DNA of 64,000 nucleotides, taken from positions 1 to 64,000 of the forward strand of contig NZ_JALJXJ010000026.1 of NCBI RefSeq assembly GCF_024170005.1, given 5' to 3'. Under the pieces are notes generated by a model that worked only from the letters and a program-made list of their open reading frames with translations, was not told where the DNA came from and ran no database searches. Positions 43,162-52,546 of this stretch are shown in pieces (within the stretch, counting starts at the first letter, position 1; every line of letters begins with the position of its first letter). A program made the position numbers and the translations under genes. The stretch comes from Azospirillum lipoferum (lineage in GTDB: Bacteria > Pseudomonadota > Alphaproteobacteria > Azospirillales > Azospirillaceae).

Positions 43162-44691
43162 TTATCCGGCGAACCGGCCCTTGTATGTCTCCCGCAACAG
43201 CGCCTTCTGCACCTTGCCCATGGCATTGCGCGGCAGCTCGTCGACGAAGACCACCGCCTTCGGCACCTTGAAGTTCGCCAGCTGCTCCTTGCAGGCGGCG
43301 ACCACCGCCGCCTCGTCCACGCCTTCGCCGGCCCCACCCGACCGGCGCAGCACCACCGCCATCACCGCCTCGCCGAAGTCCGGATGCGGCACGCCGATCA
43401 CCGCCGATTCCACCACGCCGGGGATGGCGTCGATCACCGTCTCGACCTCCTTGGGATAGACGTTGAAGCCGCCGGAGATCACCAGATCCTTGGCGCGGCC
43501 GATGATGTGGACATAGCCGCGCCCGTCGATCCGGCCGACATCGCCGGTGATGAACCAGCCGCCGGGGCGGATTTCCTGCGCCGTCTTCTCCGGCATGCGC
43601 CAATAGCCGGAAAACACGTTCGGCCCCTTCACCTCCAGCACGCCAATCTCGCCATCGGGCACCGGCTCTCCCGTCTTCTCGTTGGCGACCCGCACCGACA
43701 CCTCGGGCAGCGGGAACCCGACGGTGCCGGGGATACGGTCGCCGTCCAGCGGGTTGGAGGTCAGCATGCCGGTCTCGGTCATGCCATAGCGCTCCAGGAT
43801 GGCATGGCCGGTGCGCTCGGCGAACTCCCGGTGGGTGTCGGCCAGCAGCGGGGCGGAGCCGCTGATGAACAGCCGCATATGCGCCGCCGCCTCCCGCGTC
43901 AGACGCGGATCGGCCAGCAACCGGGTGTAGAAGGTCGGCACCCCCATCATCACCGTCGCCCGCGGCAGCAGGCGGAACACGGCGTCCGCGTCGAATTTCG
44001 GCAGGAACAGCATGCCGCTGCCGTTCATCAGCACGCAGTTGGTGGCGACGAACAGCCCATGGGTATGGAAGATCGGCAGCGCGTGCAGCAGCACATCGTC
44101 CGGTCGGAAGCCCCAGATGCGATGCAGGGTGGCGGCGTTGGAGGACAGGTTGCGGTGGCTCAGCATCGCCCCCTTCGACCGCCCGGTGGTGCCGGAGGTG
44201 TAGAGGATCGCCGCCAGATCGTCCGCCGCGCACGCCACCGTGTCGAACGCCGGATCCAGCCCAGCCGCCCGCTCCGGCAGGCTGCCGTCGCCATCGGAGC
44301 CCAACGTCAGCAGTGTCCCCACCCCCGCCGTCTTCGCGGTGTCGGCCAGCGCCGCCGCGTTGCCTGGCGTGCAGACGAAGACCACCGGTTCCGCATCGCC
44401 GAGGAAATAGCCGACCTCCGCCTTGGTATAGGCGGTGTTCAACGGCAGATAGGCGGCCCCGGCGCGCAGGCAGGCGAGATAGAGGAAGACCGCCTCCGCC
44501 GACTTCTCCACCTGCACCGCCACCCGGTCACCCTTGACCACGCCCAGCTCCGTCAGCAGCCGGGCATAGCGGCCACTGATCTCCTTCAGGTCGCGATAGC
44601 TGTAGCGGCGGCCGGACTCCAGCTCGATGAATGGAGTGTCGGCATCGACGGGAAAATTCGCGGCGGCGATGTCGAAAAAGTTGTCGGTCAT
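43162..44691 (-). CDS. matB: malonyl-CoA synthetase (MatB-like AMP-forming acyl-CoA ligase)
   Basis: This 509-residue ANL-family ligase has the P-loop AAILYTSGTTGRSKGAMLSHRNL, the A5 motif LERYGMTETGM, the hinge region GRAKDLVISGGFNVYPKEVE, and the catalytic Lys near the end (LPRNAMGKVQKALLRE). Length and the LPIFHTHGLFVATNCVL segment fit MatB, which activates malonate to malonyl-CoA. The start MTDNFFD has AGGGATC upstream. A perfect GGGACGTCCC palindrome lies 63 bp upstream, a likely control site. No malonate decarboxylase or transporter accompanies it. Confidence 0.85.
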   Translation of the reverse strand: MTDNFFDIAAANFPVDADTPFIELESGRRYSYRDLKEISGRYARLLTELGVVKGDRVAVQVEKSAEAVFLYLACLRAGAAYLPLNTAYTKAEVGYFLGDAEPVVFVCTPGNAAALADTAKTAGVGTLLTLGSDGDGSLPERAAGLDPAFDTVACAADDLAAILYTSGTTGRSKGAMLSHRNLSSNAATLHRIWGFRPDDVLLHALPIFHTHGLFVATNCVLMNGSGMLFLPKFDADAVFRLLPRATVMMGVPTFYTRLLADPRLTREAAAHMRLFISGSAPLLADTHREFAERTGHAILERYGMTETGMLTSNPLDGDRIPGTVGFPLPEVSVRVANEKTGEPVPDGEIGVLEVKGPNVFSGYWRMPEKTAQEIRPGGWFITGDVGRIDGRGYVHIIGRAKDLVISGGFNVYPKEVETVIDAIPGVVESAVIGVPHPDFGEAVMAVVLRRSGGAGEGVDEAAVVAACKEQLANFKVPKAVVFVDELPRNAMGKVQKALLRETYKGRFAG

Positions 44692-44753
44692 TCTGGTCGG
44701 ATCCCTGCGGAACGAATCGCCCATCATACACCGGAGTGGGGCAGGGTGGGGAC

Positions 44754-44769
44754 TGTGGGACGTCCCACA
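44754..44769. repeat. palindrome copy 2, TGTGGGACGTCCCACA
   Basis: A perfect 16-bp palindrome in the matB upstream region, 63 bp before the start codon on the minus strand. It is identical to the copy at 49171-49186. Confidence 0.85.
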
Positions 44770-44911
44770 TCGGCGCATCGGGATCGGCATACCCGGACTG
44801 ATGGAGCGAACACCGGCAAGTCTGCTCAATCCAGACACTCTCGTCCTTATGAACTCGCCGAAAAGCGAAAAATGTTCGCGCTGCCGATTATTTATGGTGG
44901 AAAGCCGCGAA

Positions 44912-44927
44912 GTGCTTGCGTAAGCAC
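44912..44927. promoter_or_regulatory. inverted repeat GTGCTT-GCGT-AAGCAC upstream of the oxidase operon
   Basis: Six-base perfect arms around four bases lie about 100 bp ahead of the catalase-LodA fusion, within an AT-richer segment (ATTATTTATGG nearby). An operator or promoter element is likely; the regulator is unknown. Confidence 0.4.
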
Positions 44928-45028
44928 GATTCATTGCACGGGAAAATCATAAGGCGAAAACAACTTTCCGCGCCCACCTGACCACCCCGCCCCGGCGGTG
45001 CCGCCGGACGATACAGGAGATGGAGCGA

Positions 45029-48000
45029 ATGACGGCCAACGAGTCCACCAAGAATCCCCCCTGCTTCGACTGCGCCACCAATGCCACCGGGCGGCTGGAC
45101 GAGATGTTCATCCGCATGGTCCAGATGAAGCGCATTGCGCTGGGCCAGAAGCCGGCGGAACGTGCGGTCTTCCGCAAGCTGCACGGCGCCGCCCATGGCC
45201 GACTGGTGATGGATCCGAACCGGCCGGAGTCCTTGCGCGTCGGCGTCTTCGCCAGGGACGATCTGCCGGCCTGGGTGCGCTTTTCCAGCGACACCGGCCC
45301 GACCTCGCCCGATCTGGGATCGACGCTCGGCATCGGGCTGAAGGTCTGGGGCGTCGATGGCGTCAACGCGCTGGGCGAGCAGGGCGACGTCGCCGACTTC
45401 ATCATGCAGAACTACCCGGTCTTCTTCGTCGACAACGCCGAGGAGATGTGTGAGTTCACCTATGCTGGCGTCGTCCTGAACGACTATCCCGGCTATCTCA
45501 ACACGCACCCGAAGACCAACGACATCCTGAACGCCATGTCGGCCCAGGTCGACGGCAGCGTGCTGACCACCCAATATTGGGCGATCCTGCCCTTCGATTT
45601 CGGCCCCGACCATTACGCCAAATACTCGCTGGTGCCGGAAACGCCGCCGCCCGGCCATCCGGCGGTCAATGTGCCGACTGACGACAAGAACTATCTCGCC
45701 ACCGACCTCGCCAACCGGCTGCTGGACGACGACTACCGCTTCACCTTCCTGGTGCAGGTGGTGCCGAAGAGCGCCGGCTATCCGCTGGACAAGGCGACGG
45801 AGGAATGGCCGGCCGACCAGTATCCCTACCAGCCGGTGGCGACGCTGATCCTGCCCAGGCAGGATGTCTGCGCCCGCGGCCAGGGAGACTATGGGCAGGA
45901 GCTGGCCTTCAACATCTGGCGCACGCCGGTGGCGCAGACGCCGCAGGGCAGCATCGCCGCGGTGCGCAAGCTGGTCTACAACCACGGTGCCGACGTCCGC
46001 CATCAGGCCAACGGCCAGCCGCTGGAGCAGCCGACGGTGCCACGCACCGAAGCGCCGCCGCTGCCCGCGGACGATTGCATCGTCAAGGCGGTGATCTATC
46101 CGCCCATCGGCGTCGCCCGCATCGGCAATGCACCCAAGGGCTATGTCGTCGGCCCCGAAGTGCCGAACCCGAAGCCGCTGATGGCCGGCGACGACCCGGC
46201 ACAGAACCCCTACCGTGACGCCGAAGGCCGGCTTCTGCCGCAGGCCGCGCGTTTCCGCATCTACGGCGTCAACGCCATGGGCCGGATCGTCCGCGAGCTG
46301 ACCGCCGCCGACAGCGGCGCCGACATCACCTGGAAGGTCCATCTCGCCAACAAGAAGTCGGCCTGGTACGGCTTCCAGCTGGCGCTCGACATTCCCGAAG
46401 CGGCCTCGGCCGACCCCACCACGCTGCGCAATCCGACCGTCGCCGACCGCGAGGCGCTGGTGCTCGATGCCGGCGAACAGACGATCCATGCCGGCCACGG
46501 CAAGCAGAGCCGCAAGCTGGTCGCCGGCAAATTCATGCATCAGGGCGAGCCGGTCTATCTCGGCCGCATGTGGTGCGAGGAGGGCGACCACCGCCTGCTG
46601 GTCACCGGCGGCCGTGGCTTCTCCTCCTCCTACAACGGCACCAAGGCGATCACCTTCGGCAACAACGAGGGCTGGCACGACGACACCGCCGATGGGCCGG
46701 TCGATGCGGTGGTGACGCTGAACGGCATGGAGCTGCCGGTCACCCCCGCCTGGATCGTCGTCGCCCCGCCGAATTACGGGCCGCAGCGCAAGTCGGTCCG
46801 CACCATGTGGGACCTGATGCGCGACGTGGCGATCCAGGCCGGTACGCTGCCGAAGCCCGCCCGCCCGTCCTTCACCCACGACATCTACCCGGTGTTCGAA
46901 CGGATGACCGGGCTGCAATGGGTCAATGCCGGCTTCGCCGCCGGGTTCGGCTGGAATTCCGCCAACGACTTCACCAAGGCGGAGTGGATCGCGCGGCTCA
47001 GCGACCGCAGCCTCGCCAACCAGGAAACCCGGCGGGTGCTGAAGAACTCCTTCCGCCATGACGCGGTGGACAGCTGGTCGCCGATGCCCTGGCCATGGGT
47101 CTATGGCGACGCGATGAACATCCCGCCGGCCCAGACGCCGCGCCAATACACCGCGCTGACCCAGACGCAGCTGGAGTTCCTCGACCAGTGGGTGGCCGGC
47201 GACTTCGACGACGATTGGGGCAAGGCGCCGGTCTACACCGACTTCGATCAGGTCCCACTGGACGAGCAGGGCGACGTGCTGACCCGCGCCGCCATGGACT
47301 TCTGTCTGGCCGATGCCTTCCATCCCGGCTGCGAGATGACGTGGCCGGTCCGGGCCTCCACGATGTACATGGAGCCGTTCCGCTTCGCCCATGCGCCGAA
47401 GGGCTGGGTGGAGCCGGGCCTGGGCGCCATCCTGTCCAGCGACACGGTGACCATCCCCAACGGCCCGCTCTATGGCCAGCTTCCCGGCGGCATTACCCGC
47501 TGGATGGCGGTGCCGTGGCAGACCGACACCGGCAGCTGCCGCTCCGGCTACGATGCCAGCTACGATCCCAACGTTCCCACCTTCTGGCCGGCCCGCGTGC
47601 CGAACGAGGTGCTGACCCGGGAGAACTACCGGATCGTGATGGATTCCGACCAGCCACCCCAGGTGCGTCTGGCCGCCTTCGCCAACCGCGCCGCCTGGAT
47701 CGCACCGCTGGGCACCACCAGCTACACCGACCAGATCAACAACATGATCCATCACTTCGACCATCTCGGCGTGGTCGAGGTCAACCCCGGCCCGACCGAT
47801 CCGGAAGGGGCCAAGTTGTTCCCGGCGCTGATCGAGGTGGAGGACCAGCACATCCCGATCCCCGATGTGGACGACACGGCCGACACCAAGGCGGTGCGGG
47901 CGGCCCACCGCACGCTGTCGACCAGAGCGCCGGCTGCCTCGGGCGGAGGGGCCGGTGGCGGGGCCGGGCTGCGGTCGACGCAACCGGTCGACATCAGCCG

Positions 48001-48040
48001 GATCGACAAGGTCCGCCGCTTCCCGCGCGGGCTGCGGTGA
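45029..48040 (+). CDS. catalase-like domain fused to LodA-like quinoprotein oxidase
   Basis: This 1003-residue fusion has N-terminal residues about 20-330 of the catalase superfamily: distal-His region KLHGAAHGRL (His52 or His56), VRFSSDTGPTSPDLGSTLGIGLKV, QNYPVFFVDN, and a candidate proximal Tyr in KLVYNHGADVRH. From about 349, VKAVIYPPIGVARIGNAP opens a LodA/GoxA-type amino-acid oxidase. The candidate cysteine-tryptophylquinone pair is Cys768 (FHPGCEMTW) and Trp830 (MAVPWQTD). LodA-type enzymes release H2O2, so a fused peroxide-handling domain makes sense. ATG 45029 is preferred over 45020, which abuts the AGGAG. GTGA overlap with the lodB-like gene. Confidence 0.85.
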   Translation: MTANESTKNPPCFDCATNATGRLDEMFIRMVQMKRIALGQKPAERAVFRKLHGAAHGRLVMDPNRPESLRVGVFARDDLPAWVRFSSDTGPTSPDLGSTLGIGLKVWGVDGVNALGEQGDVADFIMQNYPVFFVDNAEEMCEFTYAGVVLNDYPGYLNTHPKTNDILNAMSAQVDGSVLTTQYWAILPFDFGPDHYAKYSLVPETPPPGHPAVNVPTDDKNYLATDLANRLLDDDYRFTFLVQVVPKSAGYPLDKATEEWPADQYPYQPVATLILPRQDVCARGQGDYGQELAFNIWRTPVAQTPQGSIAAVRKLVYNHGADVRHQANGQPLEQPTVPRTEAPPLPADDCIVKAVIYPPIGVARIGNAPKGYVVGPEVPNPKPLMAGDDPAQNPYRDAEGRLLPQAARFRIYGVNAMGRIVRELTAADSGADITWKVHLANKKSAWYGFQLALDIPEAASADPTTLRNPTVADREALVLDAGEQTIHAGHGKQSRKLVAGKFMHQGEPVYLGRMWCEEGDHRLLVTGGRGFSSSYNGTKAITFGNNEGWHDDTADGPVDAVVTLNGMELPVTPAWIVVAPPNYGPQRKSVRTMWDLMRDVAIQAGTLPKPARPSFTHDIYPVFERMTGLQWVNAGFAAGFGWNSANDFTKAEWIARLSDRSLANQETRRVLKNSFRHDAVDSWSPMPWPWVYGDAMNIPPAQTPRQYTALTQTQLEFLDQWVAGDFDDDWGKAPVYTDFDQVPLDEQGDVLTRAAMDFCLADAFHPGCEMTWPVRASTMYMEPFRFAHAPKGWVEPGLGAILSSDTVTIPNGPLYGQLPGGITRWMAVPWQTDTGSCRSGYDASYDPNVPTFWPARVPNEVLTRENYRIVMDSDQPPQVRLAAFANRAAWIAPLGTTSYTDQINNMIHHFDHLGVVEVNPGPTDPEGAKLFPALIEVEDQHIPIPDVDDTADTKAVRAAHRTLSTRAPAASGGGAGGGAGLRSTQPVDISRIDKVRRFPRGLR

Positions 48041-49155
48041 TCCACGCAGGTGTGATCGAAGCGGATGCGGTCGTTGTCGGGGCTGGCCCCGCCGGGGCCG
48101 CCTTCGCCCTCAACCTCGCGCCGCTGCACCGGGTGCTGGTGCTGGACCGGCGGGACAGCCCCGCCCTTCGAAACGGCGTATCCCGCATCGGCGAATCGCT
48201 GGCGCCGGCGGCGCGCCGGCTGCTGGCCGACATGGGGCTGTGGGAGAGCTTTCTCGCTGAAGGCCACTCCCCCTGCCATGGCGGCCGGTCGGTCTGGGGC
48301 GGGCCGCTGCTGGTCGAGGCCGACAACCTGCGCGACCTCGACGGACCGGGCTGGCACCTCGACCGCAGCCGCTTCGACGGCTGGCTGCGCCGGGTGGCGG
48401 CCTCGCGCGGTGCCGCCCTGCTGGTTCCGGCCCAGCCGCTGTCGGTGGACAGGGCAGGGGAGGGCTGGCTGCTGGAGGTGGAGACCGCCGGCCGCCGCAT
48501 TCCCATCCGCGCCCGCCTGCTGGTCGATGCCGGCGGGCGCGGTTCGCCGCTGGCGAAACGGTTCGGCGCCCGGCGGACGGTGTCGGACCGGCTGGTCTGC
48601 GGCTGGAGCCATGGCTTTGATGCCCCCGGCCGTCAGTCCGGCCTGACCTGGATCGAGGCGGAACCGGACGGCTGGTGGTACAGCGCCCCGCTGCCCGCCG
48701 GCCGCCGGGTGGTCGCCTTCCACACCGACGCCGACCTCGATGCCGCGGCGGACGCCCGCGATGCCGCATCGCTGCTGCGCAGGCTGTCCGGTTGCACCGT
48801 TCTTGCCGACTCTTTGCGCGCCTGCGGTTTCGAACCGGACGGGCAGGGCGGTTTCTGCGCCGCCCACAGCAGCAGCCTGTCCCCAGCCTCGGGCGACGGC
48901 TGGCTGGCGGTCGGCGACGCCGCCCTGGGCTTCGACCCGCTGTCGTCGCAGGGTATCTTCAACGCGCTCTATACCGGCTTGGCCGCTGCGGAAGCCGCCG
49001 ACCGCCATCTGTCCGGCGATCCCGCAGCGCTGCCCGGCTATGCCGCCGGCCTGACTCCCATCCACGACGCCTACCGCGCCCATCTCCATGCTTGGTACGG
49101 CCTGGAGCGCCGCTGGCAAGACCGCCCCTTCTGGCGCCGGCGACTGGTGGAGTAG
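48037..49155 (+). CDS. LodB-like FAD-dependent maturation oxidoreductase
   Basis: This 372-residue flavoprotein related to tryptophan halogenases and geranylgeranyl-reductase-type enzymes has an N-terminal FAD motif ADAVVVGAGPAGAAFALNL and a later GDAALGFDPLSSQGIFNALYTG. LodB proteins are required to form the cysteine-tryptophylquinone cofactor of their partner LodA, and the genes are adjacent as here. It starts at GTG within the stop of the oxidase gene (GTGA), implying tight co-expression; GTG 48052 is an alternative start. Confidence 0.85.
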   Translation: MIHAGVIEADAVVVGAGPAGAAFALNLAPLHRVLVLDRRDSPALRNGVSRIGESLAPAARRLLADMGLWESFLAEGHSPCHGGRSVWGGPLLVEADNLRDLDGPGWHLDRSRFDGWLRRVAASRGAALLVPAQPLSVDRAGEGWLLEVETAGRRIPIRARLLVDAGGRGSPLAKRFGARRTVSDRLVCGWSHGFDAPGRQSGLTWIEAEPDGWWYSAPLPAGRRVVAFHTDADLDAAADARDAASLLRRLSGCTVLADSLRACGFEPDGQGGFCAAHSSSLSPASGDGWLAVGDAALGFDPLSSQGIFNALYTGLAAAEAADRHLSGDPAALPGYAAGLTPIHDAYRAHLHAWYGLERRWQDRPFWRRRLVE

Positions 49156-49170
49156 GGAAGGGCGGGGGAA

Positions 49171-49186
49171 TGTGGGACGTCCCACA
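49171..49186. repeat. palindrome copy 3, TGTGGGACGTCCCACA
   Basis: This is identical to copy 2. It lies in the 36-bp gap between the converging ends of the lodB-like gene and a LysR gene, so it is not in an obvious promoter position here. Confidence 0.85.
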
Positions 49187-49191
49187 TGGAA

Positions 49192-50088
49192 TCAATTAGC
49201 CCCAAGCTCCCGCACCAGATCGACCAGCGCCCGCAGCCCCGGCGGCAGGTGTCGCCGGCCTGAATAGTAGAGGCACAATCCCGGAAACGGCTGCGTCCAC
49301 TCCTCCAGCACGCGCAGCAGGCGACCGGCGGCGACGTCCTCGGCGACATGCCATTCCGCCAGGTAGCCCACCCCCATCCCAGCCCGCACCGCATCGAGCA
49401 TCAGATCGGGATCGTCCAGGATCAGCGGCCCGTTGCCGTCGATAGCGACCGTCTCGCCATGGCGCTCGAACTCCCAGCGATAGAGGGCACCGCTCGGCAG
49501 GCGGCTGCGAATGCAGCGGTGTCCCGAAAGGTCGCCCGGCGTCACCGGCAGGGAGCGGCCGGCGAAATAGTCCGGCGTGCCGACAACGGCAAAGCGCAGC
49601 TCGGGGCCGAGCGGGATGGCGATCATGTCCTGCGGTACCTGCTCCGCCAGCCGCACGCCGGCATCGAAGCCCTCCAGCACGATGTCGACCAGCTTCCCTT
49701 CGGTGACGATGTCCACCGTCATCTCGGGATAACGGCGCAGATATTCCAGGATGACCGGCTTCATGATCATCCGCGCCGCGCCGGCCGAGCTGTTGATGCG
49801 CAGCGTTCCGGCGGGTGCGGCCCGATGGTCGGACAGCCGGTCGATGGCGGCCCGGATGTCGCGCAGGGCAGGGGCGGTGTCGGCGACGAACTGCTCCCCC
49901 GCCTGGGTCAGCGCCACGCTGCGCGTCGTGCGGTGGAACAGCCGCACCCCCAGCCGCTCCTCCAGCGCCGCGATGGCGTGGCTGAGCGCCGAGCGCGACA
50001 TCCCCAGTTCGGCCGCCGCGGCCCGGAAGCCGCGATGACGGGCGACCGCCTGCACAGCCTCCAGCTCCGCCAGTCCGGTGAGTGACAT
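49192..50088 (-). CDS. LysR-family transcriptional regulator
   Basis: This 298-residue regulator has an N-terminal HTH (ELEAVQAVARHRGFRAAAAELGMSRSALSHAIAALEERLGVRLFHRTTRSVALT) and a C-terminal effector domain typical of the small LysR group lacking a clear inducer signature. It is divergent from an aldehyde dehydrogenase gene with 107 bp between them, the usual layout for a regulator and its target. Confidence 0.9.
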   Translation of the reverse strand: MSLTGLAELEAVQAVARHRGFRAAAAELGMSRSALSHAIAALEERLGVRLFHRTTRSVALTQAGEQFVADTAPALRDIRAAIDRLSDHRAAPAGTLRINSSAGAARMIMKPVILEYLRRYPEMTVDIVTEGKLVDIVLEGFDAGVRLAEQVPQDMIAIPLGPELRFAVVGTPDYFAGRSLPVTPGDLSGHRCIRSRLPSGALYRWEFERHGETVAIDGNGPLILDDPDLMLDAVRAGMGVGYLAEWHVAEDVAAGRLLRVLEEWTQPFPGLCLYYSGRRHLPPGLRALVDLVRELGAN

Positions 50089-50195
50089 TGTCCTGATCCG
50101 TTCACCGATTCATGCAGGATTGTCCACCTTATCACCCGACGGACCCTGTGCCACCTGAATGGTCAGCCATCAGACGGCCATCCCAGGAGAGTCTC

Positions 50196-51629
50196 ATGCA
50201 CGATATCGACACCATCTATATAGATGGCCGCTTCGTCACCCCGCACGGGACGGAGCTGTTCGACCTGCACAACCCGGCAACCGGCGCCGTCACCGGCCGT
50301 GTGCGCCTTGCCGACGAGGAGGATGCACGGACGGCCATCGCCGCCGCCAAGCGCGCCTTCCCCACCTTCTCCCGCACCGGCAAGGCGGAGCGCATCGCCC
50401 TGCTGCACCGGCTGGGTGACGCCGTCGCCGCCCGGCGCGACGATCTGCTCGACGCCGTGATCGACGAATATGGCGCCCCGGTTTCGCGCGCCGCCTTCAT
50501 GGTCGATCACCCGGTGAATGTCCTGCGCGAGGCCGCAGAGCTGCTGGCCGATTATCCCTTCGTCCGGCGGATGGGCACGGCGGAGGTCCGCATGGAGCCG
50601 CTCGGCGTCGCCGGACTGATCACGCCGTGGAACAGCAATGCCGGCTTCATCTGCGGCAAGCTCGCCGCCGCACTCGCCGCCGGCTGCACCGCGGTGATCA
50701 AGCCCAGCGAGATGAGCGCCCGCCAGACGCAGATCGTCACCGAGGCGCTGCATGCAGCCGGCCTGCCGCCCGGCCTGTTCAACATCGTGACCGGCCGCGG
50801 CGACCGGGTGGGAGCGGCGATCTCCAGCCATCCCGACGTCGCCAAGATCTCCTTCACCGGCTCCACCGCCACCGGCAAGGCGATCCTGCGCGCGGCCGCC
50901 GACACGCTGAAACGCGTTACGCTGGAGCTGGGCGGCAAATCGCCGACGATCATCCTCGACGATGCCGACCTGTCCCGGGCGATCCCCCTGGCGGTGAGCG
51001 CCGCCTTCATGAACAGCGGTCAGGCCTGCATCGCCGGCACCCGCCTGCTCGCCCCGCGCAGCCGCCTCGCCACGATCGAAGCGCTGACCAAGGCAGCGGT
51101 CGAGGCGGTGCGCGCCGGCGATCCCCGCGATCCGGAAACCACCGTTGGCCCGATGGTCAGCCGGACCCAGTGGGAGCGGGTACAGCGCTACATCCGCATC
51201 GGAATGGAGGAGGGCGCCGTCCTGCTGGCCGGCGGAGAAGGGCGGCCGGAAGGACGCCTGGACGGCACCGAGGGCTGGTTCGTGCGCCCGACCCTGTTCA
51301 CCGGCGTCCGCAACGACATGACCATCGCCCGCGAGGAGATCTTCGGCCCGGTCCTCTCCATCATCCCCTATGAGGACGAGGAGGAGGCGATCGCCATCGC
51401 CAACGACACGGTTTATGGCCTCCAGGCCTATGTGCTGTCGGGCGATACCGCCCGCGCCCGCCGCGTGGCGGACCGCATCGTCGCCGGCCGCGTGCTGATC
51501 AACAGCCTCGCCCACGACCCGAAGGCCCCCTTCGGCGGCTTCAAGCAGTCCGGCATCGGCCGCGAGTATGGCAGCTTCGGCCTGGACGCCTTCCTGGAGC
51601 CCAAGTCGCTGCTGGGGGAGGGCGTTTAG
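50196..51629 (+). CDS. aldehyde dehydrogenase family protein
   Basis: This 477-residue NAD(P)+-dependent aldehyde dehydrogenase has the motifs ITPWNSNAGFICGKLA and FTGSTATGKAI, the catalytic Glu in LELGGKSPTII, the catalytic Cys in NSGQACIAGTRLL, and EEIFGPVLSIIPY. The start MHDIDTIYIDG has CCAGGAGAG upstream. It is divergently paired with a LysR regulator. Its 3' end overlaps the converging parB by 4 bp. The substrate is not identifiable. Confidence 0.9.
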   Translation: MHDIDTIYIDGRFVTPHGTELFDLHNPATGAVTGRVRLADEEDARTAIAAAKRAFPTFSRTGKAERIALLHRLGDAVAARRDDLLDAVIDEYGAPVSRAAFMVDHPVNVLREAAELLADYPFVRRMGTAEVRMEPLGVAGLITPWNSNAGFICGKLAAALAAGCTAVIKPSEMSARQTQIVTEALHAAGLPPGLFNIVTGRGDRVGAAISSHPDVAKISFTGSTATGKAILRAAADTLKRVTLELGGKSPTIILDDADLSRAIPLAVSAAFMNSGQACIAGTRLLAPRSRLATIEALTKAAVEAVRAGDPRDPETTVGPMVSRTQWERVQRYIRIGMEEGAVLLAGGEGRPEGRLDGTEGWFVRPTLFTGVRNDMTIAREEIFGPVLSIIPYEDEEEAIAIANDTVYGLQAYVLSGDTARARRVADRIVAGRVLINSLAHDPKAPFGGFKQSGIGREYGSFGLDAFLEPKSLLGEGV

Positions 51630-52546
51630 GCGCCCTCTTCCAGAATGGCGTCGATCTCCGCCCGCAGCCGCAAGAGCCGGTCGCGGTTGTCGGGATCGAG
51701 GAAGCGGCGCTGCTCGCGCACCACGGCGACGTCGCGCAGGATGCGCTTCACGCTGGCTTGCAAGGCCCGCACCGCCTCCTTCGCATCCGGCTCCTGAGCG
51801 GCATCCGGCGGCGGCAGATCTTCCGCAGCAGCGCCGCCATTGGCATGCTCGCGCTTGGCCTGCCGCACCGCCTTGACGCTGGCGCCCTCCTTGGCGCGCT
51901 CCCACAGCCGGTCCTGCAGCTCTGCCGGGGCGGCGGCGATCTCGATCATGACGGAGCGGGAGACATGGGCGAACTGCGTCGCATACTCCTCCCGGATCTC
52001 CGCCGGCAGCCCCATGATCGCCAGCAGCTTGGTCACGTCGGTGCGGTCGCGCCCGACGACGGCGGCCAGCTCGTCATGGGTGTAGCCGTGCTTGTCGATC
52101 AGCCGGGCCAGCGCCGCGGCGTACTCCACCGCGTTCAGGTCGACGCGCTGGACATTGTCGATCAGCCCGATCTCGTCCGGATCGCCGGAGGTCAGGATGG
52201 CGAAGACCGTCTTGCGGCCCAGCATCTCATGCGCGCGCACCCGCCGCTCGCCACCGATCAGCAGATACTCGCCCTGGGACAGCGGGCGGACCAGGATCGG
52301 GTTCTGCAAGCCATGCCGCTCGATCGAGGAGGCGAGGCTGCGCAGTTCCGCCTCGTCGAAATGACGGCGGGGCTGGTCGGGGTTGCGGCGGACATGGGCG
52401 AGGTCCAGCTCGACCACATGCGGGAAGCCGGCCGAAGTGCCGAACAGCCGGTCGCTGCCCACCGTCAGCCCGCCGGCCATGACGCCGGCCGGCTCTGCCG
52501 CGGTGCCCAGCAGCTCCCGGGTCTTGCGTTCGAACTTACGCGACAT
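51626..52546 (-). CDS. parB: ParB-family partition protein
   Basis: This 306-residue DNA-binding partition protein has an N-terminal ParB/sulfiredoxin domain (VELDLAHVRRNPDQPRRHFDEAELRSLASSIERHGLQNPILVRPL, LIGGERRVRAHEMLGRKTV). A helix-turn-helix follows (KHGYTHDELAAVVGRDRTDVTKLLAIMGLP) with a charged C-terminal coil. Start MSRKFERKTRELLG overlaps the end of parA by 11 bp. It should bind a centromere-like parS site and work with ParA to segregate this replicon. I found no clear parS. Confidence 0.92.
   Translation of the reverse strand: MSRKFERKTRELLGTAAEPAGVMAGGLTVGSDRLFGTSAGFPHVVELDLAHVRRNPDQPRRHFDEAELRSLASSIERHGLQNPILVRPLSQGEYLLIGGERRVRAHEMLGRKTVFAILTSGDPDEIGLIDNVQRVDLNAVEYAAALARLIDKHGYTHDELAAVVGRDRTDVTKLLAIMGLPAEIREEYATQFAHVSRSVMIEIAAAPAELQDRLWERAKEGASVKAVRQAKREHANGGAAAEDLPPPDAAQEPDAKEAVRALQASVKRILRDVAVVREQRRFLDPDNRDRLLRLRAEIDAILEEGA

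Noticed and set aside
44888..47983. A 1031-codon open frame on the minus strand
   Set aside because: It is antisense to the catalase-LodA fusion and rich in Arg/Gly/Ala/Val/His with no domain motifs. High GC at third positions creates such frames.
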